Source: Chryseobacterium artocarpi (GTDB lineage: Bacteria; Bacteroidota; Bacteroidia; Flavobacteriales; Weeksellaceae). Taken from it: a DNA stretch of 64,000 nucleotides. This document shows, piece after piece, positions 39,108 through 48,084 of this stretch. Position 1 is the first letter of the stretch. Each line of letters starts with the position of its first letter. A model generated the notes under the pieces. It was given only the letters and a program-made list of their open reading frames with translations, was not told the DNA's origin and searched no databases. The DNA is taken from assembly GCF_001684975.1 (NCBI RefSeq), contig NZ_MAYH01000001.1, positions 372,001-436,000 on the forward strand. The letters are read 5' to 3'. Made by a program: the position numbers and the translations under genes.

Positions 39108-39129
39108 TCAAAAATTATAATTATATTTG
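39100..39129 (+). promoter_or_regulatory. Promoter of the GbsR/MarR regulator gene
   Basis: TTG (39100-39102), 19 bases, then TATATTTG (39122-39129): an exact flavobacterial promoter, 25 bases before the ATG at 39155. Confidence 0.7.
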
Positions 39130-39154
39130 TATCAGAAATTTAAAATAAACCAAA

Positions 39155-39658
39155 ATGCAACTTTCAGAAGCCAAAGAAAAATACATTCAAACCTGGGGAA
39201 CATTTGCTACCAACTGGGGAATCAATCGTACAATGGCACAAGTACATGCATTGCTTTTGGCGAGCGGAAAACCATTATCTACAGACGAAGTGATGGAGCA
39301 GCTGGAAATTTCAAGAGGGAATGCCAATATGAACCTTCGTGCTTTGATTGATTGGGGAATTGTCCGAAAAGAATTTATAAAAGGAGACCGAAAAGAATAC
39401 TTCGTTGCTGAAAAAGATGTTTGGTATCTTTTCAAACAGATCACCAAAGAACGTAGAAAAAGAGAAATAGAACCGGTGATTTCTTTTTTGGAAGAACTTC
39501 GAAATATTGAAGATAACGATACAGAAGAAGCACAGGAATTTATCAAGCTAATGAATGATTTCAGCTCAGTAACCGGTAAAATCAATAATATCATGGATTT
39601 AGCTATAAAAAGTGATGATCACTGGCTGGTAGGAAAAATTACCAACCTGTTAAAATAG
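39155..39658 (+). CDS. GbsR/MarR family transcriptional regulator
   Basis: A 167-residue winged-helix regulator. The N-terminal ATNWGINRTMAQVHALLLASG and recognition helices STDEVMEQLEISRGNANMNLR fit the GbsR-like branch; the wing contains GIVRKEFIKGDRKEYFVAE. The C-terminal helices mediate dimer formation. It precedes an operon of envelope/small-molecule-type proteins, and an identical dyad lies in front of both transcription units, so it probably represses itself and the operon. The inducer is unknown. Confidence 0.88.
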   Translation: MQLSEAKEKYIQTWGTFATNWGINRTMAQVHALLLASGKPLSTDEVMEQLEISRGNANMNLRALIDWGIVRKEFIKGDRKEYFVAEKDVWYLFKQITKERRKREIEPVISFLEELRNIEDNDTEEAQEFIKLMNDFSSVTGKINNIMDLAIKSDDHWLVGKITNLLK

Positions 39659-39697
39659 AATAGAAAGGATGAAAATCCTTTTTTATTTCAAATTAAC

Positions 39698-39717
39698 TTT
39701 CAAAAATTATTGAAAAT
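39698..39717. promoter_or_regulatory. Operator copy 2 of the GbsR/MarR regulator
   Basis: The 20-mer TTTCAAAAATTATTGAAAAT is identical to that at 39088-39107, and the surrounding 28 bases differ at only two positions. It lies in front of the operon that begins near 39743. The -7 region after it is AT-rich, with no exact TAnnTTTG. Confidence 0.6.
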
Positions 39718-39742
39718 ATAATATTTTTTAAATATTTAAAAA

Positions 39743-39829
39743 ATGAAAACATTAATCTTTAAGATCTGGATGTACATTACTTTCCGATCAAAGCATAAAA
39801 GAACCAGAGGAGATTTTCTTAATCTTTAA
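39743..39829 (+). CDS. Possible 28-residue peptide leading the regulated operon
   Basis: An ATG-initiated frame encoding MKTLIFKIWMYITFRSKHKR and eight further residues. It begins hydrophobic and ends strongly basic, and stops 10 bases before the next gene's ATG. It could be a small membrane peptide or a translated leader; with no homologue known to me, it may also be chance. Confidence 0.3.
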   Translation: MKTLIFKIWMYITFRSKHKRTRGDFLNL

Positions 39830-39839
39830 ACTAATTACC

Positions 39840-40202
39840 ATGAAAAATTTTATAAAATATGACTTTTATGTACAGCTATTCTTCCTTATAACCGGATGTC
39901 TTGTCACTATCATTAAAGGTTGGGATGGATGGATATTGTTTTACTTTATTGTGGGAATACCTCAGTTAATCAGTTCTTTAGTCAGAATTTTTTTAAAAAT
40001 CAAAATTTCACCACTTTTCCTGATTTATGGAATAACAATACTACCTGTTTGGATTTCTTTAGTAATCCTGATTACAATCGGAATAGATAATGAAGTTACA
40101 GCTATTCCAACATATATTGCAATGGCGGCGTTTTTCTATAGTCCTTTTATGGCATTATTGTATGCTCTTGAAAGTCATAATCTGTATCAATCTCTAAAAT
40201 AA
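39840..40202 (+). CDS. Four-helix membrane protein of unknown function
   Basis: A 120-residue hydrophobic protein with four likely membrane helices (about 8-27, 33-52, 57-80, 90-112). It starts the recognisable part of the regulated operon and ends 5 bases before the DCC-family gene, so the two are co-translated. I do not recognise a family. Confidence 0.65.
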   Translation: MKNFIKYDFYVQLFFLITGCLVTIIKGWDGWILFYFIVGIPQLISSLVRIFLKIKISPLFLIYGITILPVWISLVILITIGIDNEVTAIPTYIAMAAFFYSPFMALLYALESHNLYQSLK

Positions 40203-40207
40203 GTATC

Positions 40208-41020
40208 ATGAAAACACTCAAAAACCACACCTTAATCTACGATAACGAATGCCCAATGTGCGCTCTTTATTCCAAAGGTTTTACAAAATGTGGAATGCTG
40301 GATGAAGATGGAAGAGAAGCCTTTACCGAAATATCTGTCAGAAATAAAAATCTGGTAGATTTTAACCGGGCAAAAAACGAAATTGCTTTGGTAGATCATG
40401 ATCATAATACAGTCATTTATGGTTTGGATAGCTTACTTACCATTATCGGAAGCTCCTTTCCTTTACTGGAAAAAATAGCAAGAATACAGCCTTTGTATTG
40501 GTTTTTCAAAAAGCTTTATTCATTTGTGTCTTACAATAGAAAACAGATTATTCCATCTGCAAAAGATAATACTGATCAATCCTGTGTTCCGGACTTTAAT
40601 TTAAAATACAGATTAGGTTATATTACATTTGTTGTACTATTTTCAGCTTATATTTTAAATCTGTATTCTGCAAAAATGGGACTGAATTTTACTTCCAGTT
40701 TTCTAAGAGAACTGACAGTTTGTTTAGGGCAAATTCTTTGGCAAACCTTCTTTTTGAAAGCGTATTTAAAAGAGAAAATCTGGGATTACCTTGGCAATAT
40801 GATGACGGTTTCATTAATAGGAACATTGCTTTTAATTCCTGCTTTATTTACCAATTTCAATCTGATTTTTTATCTAGTCTACTTTGCAATCGTAGTACTG
40901 ACCATGTTTTTGGAACATTTAAGAAGATGTAAAATATTAAAACTGAATTATTTCCCTACCATTTCATGGATATTATTTCGAATGACTGCCTTGGCAATCA
41001 TTATTCTCTTAACTATTTAA
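40208..41020 (+). CDS. DCC family thiol-disulfide oxidoreductase-like membrane protein
   Basis: A 270-residue protein. The N-terminus has the DCC signature LIYDNECPMCALY with C15 and C18 as a CxxC redox pair, followed by a thioredoxin-like domain to about 120. The C-terminal half has about four membrane helices (138-160, 165-185, 196-220, 228-268). DCC proteins are predicted thiol-disulfide oxidoreductases, but few have been studied. Fusion to a membrane domain suggests redox work at the inner membrane. Confidence 0.82.
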   Translation: MKTLKNHTLIYDNECPMCALYSKGFTKCGMLDEDGREAFTEISVRNKNLVDFNRAKNEIALVDHDHNTVIYGLDSLLTIIGSSFPLLEKIARIQPLYWFFKKLYSFVSYNRKQIIPSAKDNTDQSCVPDFNLKYRLGYITFVVLFSAYILNLYSAKMGLNFTSSFLRELTVCLGQILWQTFFLKAYLKEKIWDYLGNMMTVSLIGTLLLIPALFTNFNLIFYLVYFAIVVLTMFLEHLRRCKILKLNYFPTISWILFRMTALAIIILLTI

Positions 41021-41057
41021 CAATAAATCAGATAAAACTGAATAAAACACTGTTATC

Positions 41058-41549
41058 ATGTCTAGAATTTATTTAGAAACTTATATTAATGCAGACGTTC
41101 AAACTGTTTTTGATCTGGCAAGAAATATTGATTTGCATCAAAAATCTACCTCAAAAACAAATGAAAAAGCAATTGCAGGACGTACCTCTGGCTTAATTGA
41201 GGAAAATGAAACCGTAACCTGGAGAGCGAAACATTTGGGAGTATATCAAACCCTTACTACGAAAATCATCTGTATGGATAAACCTCATCAGTTTACCGAT
41301 GAAATGCAGAAAGGAGCATTTAAATCTCTTCGTCATCAGCATATTTTTAAAAAAGTAGAAGGTAAAACCCTGATGATCGACATCTTTGATTTTGAATCAC
41401 CACTTGGAATAATAGGTAAAGCATTCAATAGAATCTTCCTCAAAAATTATATGAAACAATTCCTTATTGAAAGAAACAAATTAATAAAAGCCACCGCAGA
41501 ATCCGCAACAATGAGTCACAACGTGACGACTTACCCCAGGATAGAATAA
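41058..41549 (+). CDS. SRPBCC (START-like) family protein
   Basis: A 163-residue small-ligand-binding-fold protein. The first strand RIYLETYINADVQTVFDLAR and helix DLHQKSTSKTNEKAIAG, then TWRAKHLGVYQTLTTKI and DIFDFESPLGIIGKAFNRIF, are typical of the coenzyme Q-binding/polyketide cyclase-like SRPBCC group often annotated as a cell division inhibitor. No enzyme residues can be named. It lies in the middle of the GbsR-linked operon with the TIGR01777 gene two genes on. Confidence 0.8.
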   Translation: MSRIYLETYINADVQTVFDLARNIDLHQKSTSKTNEKAIAGRTSGLIEENETVTWRAKHLGVYQTLTTKIICMDKPHQFTDEMQKGAFKSLRHQHIFKKVEGKTLMIDIFDFESPLGIIGKAFNRIFLKNYMKQFLIERNKLIKATAESATMSHNVTTYPRIE

Positions 41550-41612
41550 AATTCTATCAACCTAATATCAGAACATCACAACATACCACCAAAACCATCA
41601 AATAAAAGCATC

Positions 41613-42317
41613 ATGAATTTTTTAAAAGCAGAATGGAGAAAATTAGCCATCATCAATTACGAAATCAATCCTGATATATTGCAGAAGTACCTTCCTGAAG
41701 GAACAGAACTGGATTTTTATAAAGGTAAATGCTATGTGAGTTTAGTAGGCTTCATGTTTTTAAATACAAAATTATTAGGGTTGCCCATTCCTTTCCACCG
41801 CAATTTTGAAGAAGTAAATCTCAGATTTTATGTCAAGAAAAATGAAAATGGAATCTGGAAAAGAGGAGTGGTTTTTATCAAAGAAATCGTTCCGAAGCCA
41901 GCTTTGAGTTTTGTGGCAAATTCAGTTTACAAAGAAAATTACCATACGATGCCGATGAAAAATGTGATCCGTGAAAAAGACGGCGAATTGTTGATCAGAT
42001 ATTCTTGGAAAGATAAAAGCTGGCATTCTATTGAGATAAAAGCAGAAACCAACGCACAACCGATGGAAGAAAACTCAGAATTTGAATTTATTACAGAACA
42101 TTATTGGGGATTCACCAAAAAAGAAGATAAAACATCTGAATATGAAGTCTGTCATCCAAAATGGGACTGTTATCAGGTGAAGGAACATCAGCTTGACATA
42201 GATTTTCATAAGATCTACGGTGAAGAATTTGAATGTCTGAATCATCAGATACCAATTTCAGTAATGCTGGCTGAAGGCTCTGAAATAGAAGTGAAAACGA
42301 AAAAATATACTATTTAA
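41613..42317 (+). CDS. DUF2071 (YqjF-like) family protein
   Basis: A 234-residue cytoplasmic protein with the DUF2071 opening (FLKAEWRKLAIINYEINPDI, LQKYLPEGTELDFYKGKCYV) and VSLVGFMFLNTKLLG. The fold is acetoacetate-decarboxylase-like, but no catalytic lysine can be assigned by eye. The family occurs in many bacteria with unknown function, frequently near SRPBCC and TIGR01777 proteins, as here. Confidence 0.85.
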   Translation: MNFLKAEWRKLAIINYEINPDILQKYLPEGTELDFYKGKCYVSLVGFMFLNTKLLGLPIPFHRNFEEVNLRFYVKKNENGIWKRGVVFIKEIVPKPALSFVANSVYKENYHTMPMKNVIREKDGELLIRYSWKDKSWHSIEIKAETNAQPMEENSEFEFITEHYWGFTKKEDKTSEYEVCHPKWDCYQVKEHQLDIDFHKIYGEEFECLNHQIPISVMLAEGSEIEVKTKKYTI

Positions 42318-42377
42318 AAACAGTAATCAGATTTAGAGCAAACAACATTTTATTTCTGAATTTAAAAATAAACAAAG

Positions 42378-43277
42378 ATGAAAATAATCATAGCAGGAGG
42401 CACCGGATTCCTTGGCGAAAACTTAGAAACATATTTTACGGAGAAAGGAAATCAGGTTTATATTCTGACCCGTAAACCTCAACGTGAAAATGAAATCTAT
42501 TGGGATGCAAAAACAATAGGAGACTGGAAAAATATGCTTGAAAAGACAGATGTTCTTATTAATCTTACCGGAAAATCTGTTGATTGCCGTTATCATGATA
42601 AGAACAAACAGGAAATATACTCTTCAAGAATCAACAGTACGAAAATATTACAGGAAGCAATAGATCAATGTACGGAAAAACCGAAACTTTGGTTGAATGC
42701 CAGTTCTGCAACCATTTATGTACATTCAGAAAACCATTTGAATACAGAAGAAAATGGAGTCATTGGTGATGATTTTTCAATGAATATCTGTAAAAGCTGG
42801 GAAACAGAATTTTTTAAAGGTAAAAATGAAAAAACAAGAAAAGTAGCACTTCGAACTTCAATTGTGCTTGGTAATAATGGTGGTGCTTTTCCAAAATTAA
42901 AAACGATTACAAAACTAGGTTTAGGCGGGAAACAGGGGAGAGGAAATCAAATGGTAAGCTGGATTCATATTGATGATTTCTGCAATGCTATTGATTGGAT
43001 TATTCAGAATGAAACGATCACTGGACCAATAAATATAACGGCTCCGGCTCCGATATCCAATGAAATGATGATGAATCAGCTGAGAAAAGCTTATAACGTT
43101 CCTTTTGGGGTCAATGCTCCAGTCTGGCAGCTTGAAATTGCTTCCATATTCATGAAAACCGAAACAGAATTATTACTGAAAAGCCGAAATGTATACCCTG
43201 AAAGACTAATGAAAAGTGGCTTCAGATTTTTCTTTCCAACATTTGATGAAGCAATTCATAATCTGTTAAAAATCTAA
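42378..43277 (+). CDS. TIGR01777 family NAD(P)-binding epimerase-like protein
   Basis: A 299-residue short-chain dehydrogenase/epimerase-fold protein. The nucleotide motif GGTGFLG is at 7-13. LINLTGKSVDCRYHDKNKQE and LWLNASSATIYVHSE are hallmarks of the YfcH/TIGR01777 group; the C-terminal DUF1731-like part includes PVWQLEIASIFMKTETELLLKS. In place of the classical YxxxK, the Y is in SATIYVHSE. The substrate is unknown. It closes the regulated operon; the fucosidase gene begins 51 bases later. Confidence 0.88.
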   Translation: MKIIIAGGTGFLGENLETYFTEKGNQVYILTRKPQRENEIYWDAKTIGDWKNMLEKTDVLINLTGKSVDCRYHDKNKQEIYSSRINSTKILQEAIDQCTEKPKLWLNASSATIYVHSENHLNTEENGVIGDDFSMNICKSWETEFFKGKNEKTRKVALRTSIVLGNNGGAFPKLKTITKLGLGGKQGRGNQMVSWIHIDDFCNAIDWIIQNETITGPINITAPAPISNEMMMNQLRKAYNVPFGVNAPVWQLEIASIFMKTETELLLKSRNVYPERLMKSGFRFFFPTFDEAIHNLLKI

Positions 43278-43328
43278 TATTTGTGCATGTGTGAAAGGAT
43301 AATTAAATTAGCCAAAAACTACTTTCAC

Positions 43329-44771
43329 ATGCTTATCAAACAAAAAGCGAAGATTATATTCCTTTCTTTTATTCTTTCCAGTTCAGTTTTTTTTTCACAG
43401 GCACATAATGTTTCCGAAGGATATCAAAAACCTGCGGATCCACTTGTTGTACAGAATTTGGAAGAATGGCAGGATCTGAAGTTCGGGTTGTTTATGCATT
43501 GGGGAACCTATAGCCAGTGGGGAATTGTTGAAAGTTGGAGCTTATGCCCTGAAGATGAATCCTGGACCCAAAGAAAACCGGAACATGGAACGTCTTACAA
43601 TGAATATGTGAAGAACTATGAAAAACTGCAGACCACTTTCAACCCTCTACAGTTTAATCCTCAGAAATGGGCAGATGCAGCTAAGAAAGCAGGAATGAAA
43701 TACATAGTTTTCACAACGAAACATCATGACGGTTTTGCTATGTTTGATACAAAACAATCCGACTATAAAATAACATCATCCAAAACACCTTTTTCAGGTA
43801 ACCCGAAAGCAGATGTAACGAAGGAAATTTTCAATACATTCCGAAAAGAAGGATTCAAAATTGGAGCTTATTTTTCAAAACCGGACTGGCATTCCGATGA
43901 TTACTGGTGGTCTTATTTTCCTCCGAAAGACAGAAACGTGAACTATGATCCCCAAAAATATCCTAAAAAATGGAATAGTTTTAAGCAATATACATTCAAC
44001 CAATTGAATGAAATAACCTCTAATTACGGGAAAATTCATATTTTATGGCTGGATGGAGGCTGGGTTCGTCCTTTTCATACCATTGATCCCAAGGTAGAAT
44101 GGCAGCGTACCATAAAAGTAGAGCAGGATATTGATATGGATAAAATAGGAACGATGGCAAGGAAAAATCAACCCGGAATTATCATTGTAGATCGTACTGT
44201 TTCTGGGAAATGGGAAAATTATGTCACTCCCGAGCAGGCTGTTCCGGAACATACACTTTCTATTCCTTGGGAAAGCTGTATTACAATGGGAGACTCATTC
44301 TCTTATGTTCCTAATGACAATTATAAATCCTCCCAGAAAATCATTGAAACGTTGATCAAAATTATCTCAAGAGGCGGAAACTACCTAATGAATATTGCTC
44401 CCGGACCGGATGGAGATTATGATGCTATTGTTTATGAAAGACTGGCAGAAATTTCAGATTGGATGAATAAGAATCAATCCGCTGTTTTCGCTACCAGAAT
44501 TATTGCGCCTTATCACGAAGGAAACATCTATTATACACAAAGTAAAGATGGGAATACAATCAATGTTTTCCACCTTAATGAAGATTCAGAATATCATGCA
44601 CCTGCTGAAATCAACTTTTCACTTCCTCAAAATTTTAATCCAAAATCTTTAACAATTCCTGGAATATCTTCTAGAATACAATGGAAAAAAATAGGTGATA
44701 ATATAAGAGTAAAACTCCCGGATAACAGAAAGAATTTAAAATATGCTACTGTAATCCAGATGCAGAAATAA
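43329..44771 (+). CDS. Alpha-L-fucosidase (GH29)
   Basis: A 480-residue exported glycosidase with a signal peptide (about 1-25, ending VFFSQA). GH29 landmarks are LKFGLFMHWGTYSQWG near 50, FTTKHHDGFAMFD near 128-140 and the catalytic nucleophile D242 in ILWLDGGWV. A conserved RGGNYLMNIAPGPDG stretch follows near 352. It removes fucose from host or algal glycans. The longer frame starts with TTG at 43281, but the ATG at 43329 gives a clean signal peptide. The linkage (alpha-1,2 versus 1,3/4) cannot be told from sequence. Confidence 0.93.
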   Translation: MLIKQKAKIIFLSFILSSSVFFSQAHNVSEGYQKPADPLVVQNLEEWQDLKFGLFMHWGTYSQWGIVESWSLCPEDESWTQRKPEHGTSYNEYVKNYEKLQTTFNPLQFNPQKWADAAKKAGMKYIVFTTKHHDGFAMFDTKQSDYKITSSKTPFSGNPKADVTKEIFNTFRKEGFKIGAYFSKPDWHSDDYWWSYFPPKDRNVNYDPQKYPKKWNSFKQYTFNQLNEITSNYGKIHILWLDGGWVRPFHTIDPKVEWQRTIKVEQDIDMDKIGTMARKNQPGIIIVDRTVSGKWENYVTPEQAVPEHTLSIPWESCITMGDSFSYVPNDNYKSSQKIIETLIKIISRGGNYLMNIAPGPDGDYDAIVYERLAEISDWMNKNQSAVFATRIIAPYHEGNIYYTQSKDGNTINVFHLNEDSEYHAPAEINFSLPQNFNPKSLTIPGISSRIQWKKIGDNIRVKLPDNRKNLKYATVIQMQK

Positions 44772-44826
44772 AAAAGAGCAGAAAATAAATCCCGCTCTTC
44801 AATGAATTATAAAAACTTAAAGGCTT

Positions 44827-45726
44827 TTAATACTTTCTGGCTAATAGTACGTTCAATAGGAATGTACCTGCCCAGTTACTGTTTGTCCCTCCTTCTGTTC
44901 CCATAAAATCTACACGGGCAACAGATACTGTAAGTCTGGTTTTTCCGCCTACATTGGCTAAACTTACAAATGAAGCAGTAAATACATCGGGGTAACTTGA
45001 ATTGTTTCCTGCCGTAAGGATAGGATACATATTAGTTATATTAAATGCAGGTCCCTGGTACTCATAGACAAGGGTCATTCTACTGCTCTTTGTAAAACCG
45101 GTAACAATAGGTGTAGCATTTACAGCACCGAATGATGAACTTACAGATGTCTTACTGATGACCCACCATGTGTCAGCTCCTGTTCCGGTATCAAAAGAAG
45201 TATTCGTATGATTTGACCAGTCAGGAACCGCAGAACTCGCATTATTGTGAGGTGGGATTGTAAGCTGTGCTCCATAAATTTCGACATTACTTGGCTTGGG
45301 AAGAACAGTAAATGATAAATCCCAGGTTCCTCCAGTGGTATTACTGTTGTTAACCACTTCAGCATAGGCACCCAAAGGAATCACAAAAGAGGAAACAGGG
45401 GTATTATCTATTCTCAATGTATTACCACTTGAAGCCTGTAGAGTAATGTTTGATGTAGAAATATTTTTGATCTTATAGATCCTTCCTGTATAGCTCGTAG
45501 TACCACTTCCGATTACAGGAAGAGTGAACGTAGCATTACTCGTTCCGTTGTATGTAATATAATGATCTGTAGCTAAAACATTATACGAAGTAGCTGTTAC
45601 CTGTTTATAGCCTGCACCTAGTGATCCGTTCACAGCTAAAGTACTGTTGGGAGTGGTTGTGTTAATACCTACCTGCGCATTTAAAAATACTCCTCCAAAT
45701 AAAAGAATTGAGATGTACCTTTTCAT
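44827..45726 (-). CDS. Secreted surface protein with VGINTTTPNSTL motif
   Basis: A 299-residue exported protein. The signal peptide ends at LNAQ (residue 18) and the mature protein starts VGINTTTPNSTLAVNG, the motif of a broad Bacteroidota surface-protein group. The rest is Ser/Thr/Asn-rich and beta-strand-like, including a segment that resembles phage-tail or trimeric fibre proteins (YKIKNISTSNITLQASSGNT). No enzyme motif or T9SS sorting domain is visible. It is transcribed alone on the minus strand, convergent with the fucosidase. Confidence 0.65.
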   Translation of the reverse strand: MKRYISILLFGGVFLNAQVGINTTTPNSTLAVNGSLGAGYKQVTATSYNVLATDHYITYNGTSNATFTLPVIGSGTTSYTGRIYKIKNISTSNITLQASSGNTLRIDNTPVSSFVIPLGAYAEVVNNSNTTGGTWDLSFTVLPKPSNVEIYGAQLTIPPHNNASSAVPDWSNHTNTSFDTGTGADTWWVISKTSVSSSFGAVNATPIVTGFTKSSRMTLVYEYQGPAFNITNMYPILTAGNNSSYPDVFTASFVSLANVGGKTRLTVSVARVDFMGTEGGTNSNWAGTFLLNVLLARKY

Positions 45727-46048
45727 TTTAATTTTATTTAAGTGGTTTCAGTATAAAAATATTAAAAAAATACATCATAGTACATTTTTTTACTATTAAA
45801 AATTAATTAAAAATGGTGTTTAATGTTTTTATTCTTTATTGAAAGTGTTTTGCATGTTATTGTATAATGAAATAATTCTTTCTATAGTAATGATTTTATT
45901 CTTTCTTTACCTATCATGTGGTACCATAGTACGAAAATTACATCGAATTTTTATAAATAATGGTATGATATATGTTTATTTATACATAAACCTGAATGAA
46001 TTTAGTTGGTTAATGAATCAGTTTATCCATTCAAAAATATTAAACATT
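45727..46048. other. Divergent AT-rich region, no gene seen
   Basis: About 320 bases. A frame here continues the next gene upstream to 45839 but lacks a signal peptide in the expected place and looks non-coding, so I treat it as the shared promoter region. No exact TAnnTTTG box was located. Confidence 0.35.
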
Positions 46049-46312
46049 ATGAAAAAGTTACTTATTTCAACCTTGTTACTATTAGGTTTATCAACAAATG
46101 TTTTTGCTCAGAAACATCCACCAGCTCCACCGCATCCTTCAAAAAGTGAACTAATCAATCTCAAAGCAAAGGAATTGGATAAAAAATACAATACCGAAAA
46201 GAAACTGATCCTGAATCATCCCCTTGCTACTAAACAGATGAAAAGAGATCAAATGAATGCTTTAAATAAAAGATATCAGGCTGAAAAACGATTGCTTAAA
46301 CAAGCGAAATAA
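46049..46312 (+). CDS. Small exported basic protein of unknown function
   Basis: An 87-residue protein with a signal peptide (1-21, ending NVFAQ). The mature part is proline-rich at its start (KHPPAPPHPSKSEL) and then a long charged helix rich in Lys, Leu and Asn (LKAKELDKKYNTEKKLILNH). The longer open frame from 45839 would place this signal peptide internally, so the ATG at 46049 is chosen. A periplasmic chaperone-like or stress role is only a guess. Confidence 0.65.
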   Translation: MKKLLISTLLLLGLSTNVFAQKHPPAPPHPSKSELINLKAKELDKKYNTEKKLILNHPLATKQMKRDQMNALNKRYQAEKRLLKQAK

Positions 46313-46538
46313 TACAGATTTCTTACACTTATTTAAATTTGACGAGTAAAATTTAGTAGAGATAATTTTACGATATTTATAGTTTAAAATAATTTTTATT
46401 GAAATAGGATGCTTTTGTGTTCTCTTTTTTTATTTAAAATTTAAGAAAAAAGGCTTATTGGTGGATTTTAAGATCGGTTTGTAGAAACATGAAACATCCA
46501 ATATTTTTCCTTAAATTCGCATAAAAATTTTTAAAGTA

Positions 46539-47927
46539 ATGAATTACGATATTATTGTCATTGGAAGTGGTCCTGGTGGATATGTTACTGCGATCAGAGC
46601 AGCACAATTGGGTTTCAAAACCGCAATTATCGAGAAAGAAAATTTAGGAGGAATCTGCCTTAACTGGGGATGTATTCCAACTAAAGCTTTATTAAAATCT
46701 GCTAAGGTTTTTCATTATATCAACCATGCTGAAGATTACGGATTAAATAAAGTGGAAGCAAGCTTCGAATTCCCGAATGTTATTCAGAGAAGCCGTGGTG
46801 TTGCCAGCAAAATGAGCAAAGGAATCGAGTTCTTAATGAAAAAGAACAAGATTGACGTAATTCTTGGTACTGCAAAAGTACAGAAAGGTAAAAAAGTTTC
46901 TGTTACAGATAAAGATGGTAAAGTTGTAGAATATACTGCAAACCATATTATCATCGCTACAGGGGCTCGTTCAAGAGAATTACCAAACTTACCACAAGAT
47001 GGTAAAAAAGTAATCGGATACAGACAGGCATTATCTCTTCCTGAGCAACCAAAATCTATGATCGTTGTAGGTTCTGGAGCTATCGGAGTAGAATTTGCTG
47101 ACTTCTATAACACAATGGGAACTAAAGTAACTGTTGTTGAATTTATGCCAAACATCGTTCCTGTAGAAGATGAAGAAATCTCTAAACACTTAGAGAAATC
47201 TCTGAAAAAATCAGGAATCGAAATCATGACAAATGCTTCTGTAGAAAGCGTAGATACAACTGGTGAAGGAGTAAAAGCTAACGTTAAAACTGCAAACGGA
47301 AACATCACTCTTGAAGCTGATATCTTATTATCTGCTGTAGGTATTGCTGCTAACATCGAAAACATCGGTTTAGAAGAAGTAGGAATCCAGACAGATAAAG
47401 GAAGAGTATTGGTAAACGAATGGTACGAAACTTCAGTACCTGGTTACTATGCAATCGGTGATATCATCCCAACTCAGGCATTAGCTCACGTTGCTTCTGC
47501 TGAAGGTATTACTTGTGTAGAGAAAATCAAAGGTATGCACGTTGAGAAAATCGACTATGGTAATATCCCTGGATGTACATACTGTCACCCTGAAGTAGCT
47601 TCTGTAGGTCTTACAGAAAAGCAGGCTAAAGAAAAAGGATACGAAATCAAAGTTGGTAAATTCCCTCTTTCTGCAAGTGGTAAAGCTACTGCAAACGGAA
47701 ATACAGACGGATTTGTTAAAGTAATCTTTGATGCTAAATACGGTGAGTGGTTAGGATGCCATATGATCGGTGAAGGAGTTACTGATATGGTTGCTGAAGC
47801 TGTAGTAGCTAGAAAACTGGAAACTACAGGTCACGAGATCATCAAATCTATCCACCCACACCCAACCGTTTCTGAAGCGATCATGGAAGCAGCAGCAGCA
47901 GCTTACGGAGAAGTGATCCACATCTAA
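46539..47927 (+). CDS. lpdA: Dihydrolipoyl dehydrogenase (E3)
   Basis: A 462-residue FAD-dependent disulfide oxidoreductase that reoxidises dihydrolipoamide in 2-oxoacid dehydrogenase and glycine cleavage complexes. The FAD motif GSGPGGYVTA is at 9-18, the redox-active pair C40/C45 is in GGICLNWGCIPTKA, the NAD site is GSGAIGVEFADFY near 178, and the catalytic H441/E446 are in HPHPTVSEAI. Codon usage looks strongly biased, as in highly expressed genes. No E1 or E2 gene is next to it; the fused E1 is 19 kb upstream. Confidence 0.96.
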   Translation: MNYDIIVIGSGPGGYVTAIRAAQLGFKTAIIEKENLGGICLNWGCIPTKALLKSAKVFHYINHAEDYGLNKVEASFEFPNVIQRSRGVASKMSKGIEFLMKKNKIDVILGTAKVQKGKKVSVTDKDGKVVEYTANHIIIATGARSRELPNLPQDGKKVIGYRQALSLPEQPKSMIVVGSGAIGVEFADFYNTMGTKVTVVEFMPNIVPVEDEEISKHLEKSLKKSGIEIMTNASVESVDTTGEGVKANVKTANGNITLEADILLSAVGIAANIENIGLEEVGIQTDKGRVLVNEWYETSVPGYYAIGDIIPTQALAHVASAEGITCVEKIKGMHVEKIDYGNIPGCTYCHPEVASVGLTEKQAKEKGYEIKVGKFPLSASGKATANGNTDGFVKVIFDAKYGEWLGCHMIGEGVTDMVAEAVVARKLETTGHEIIKSIHPHPTVSEAIMEAAAAAYGEVIHI

Positions 47928-47951
47928 TCTGATATACAGAAATTATATAAC

Positions 47952-47978
47952 AAAAGCCCAGAGAAATCTGGGCTTTTT
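47952..47978 (+). terminator. Rho-independent terminator
   Basis: AAAAGCCCAGA pairs perfectly with TCTGGGCTTTT, followed by a T run. Confidence 0.88.
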
Positions 47979-48084
47979 TCATTCGTAGTATTTACTGACT
48001 ATTAAAGCAATCTTTTTAAGCGGGATTTTATTAAAATAAATTTAAATTAAACATATTTATAAAAATTAATAACATTATCTCATC

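Noticed and set aside
45839..46048. 69-residue upstream extension of the small exported protein
   Set aside because: It would move the clear signal peptide (MKKLLISTLLLLGL) to the middle of the protein, which is unlikely.
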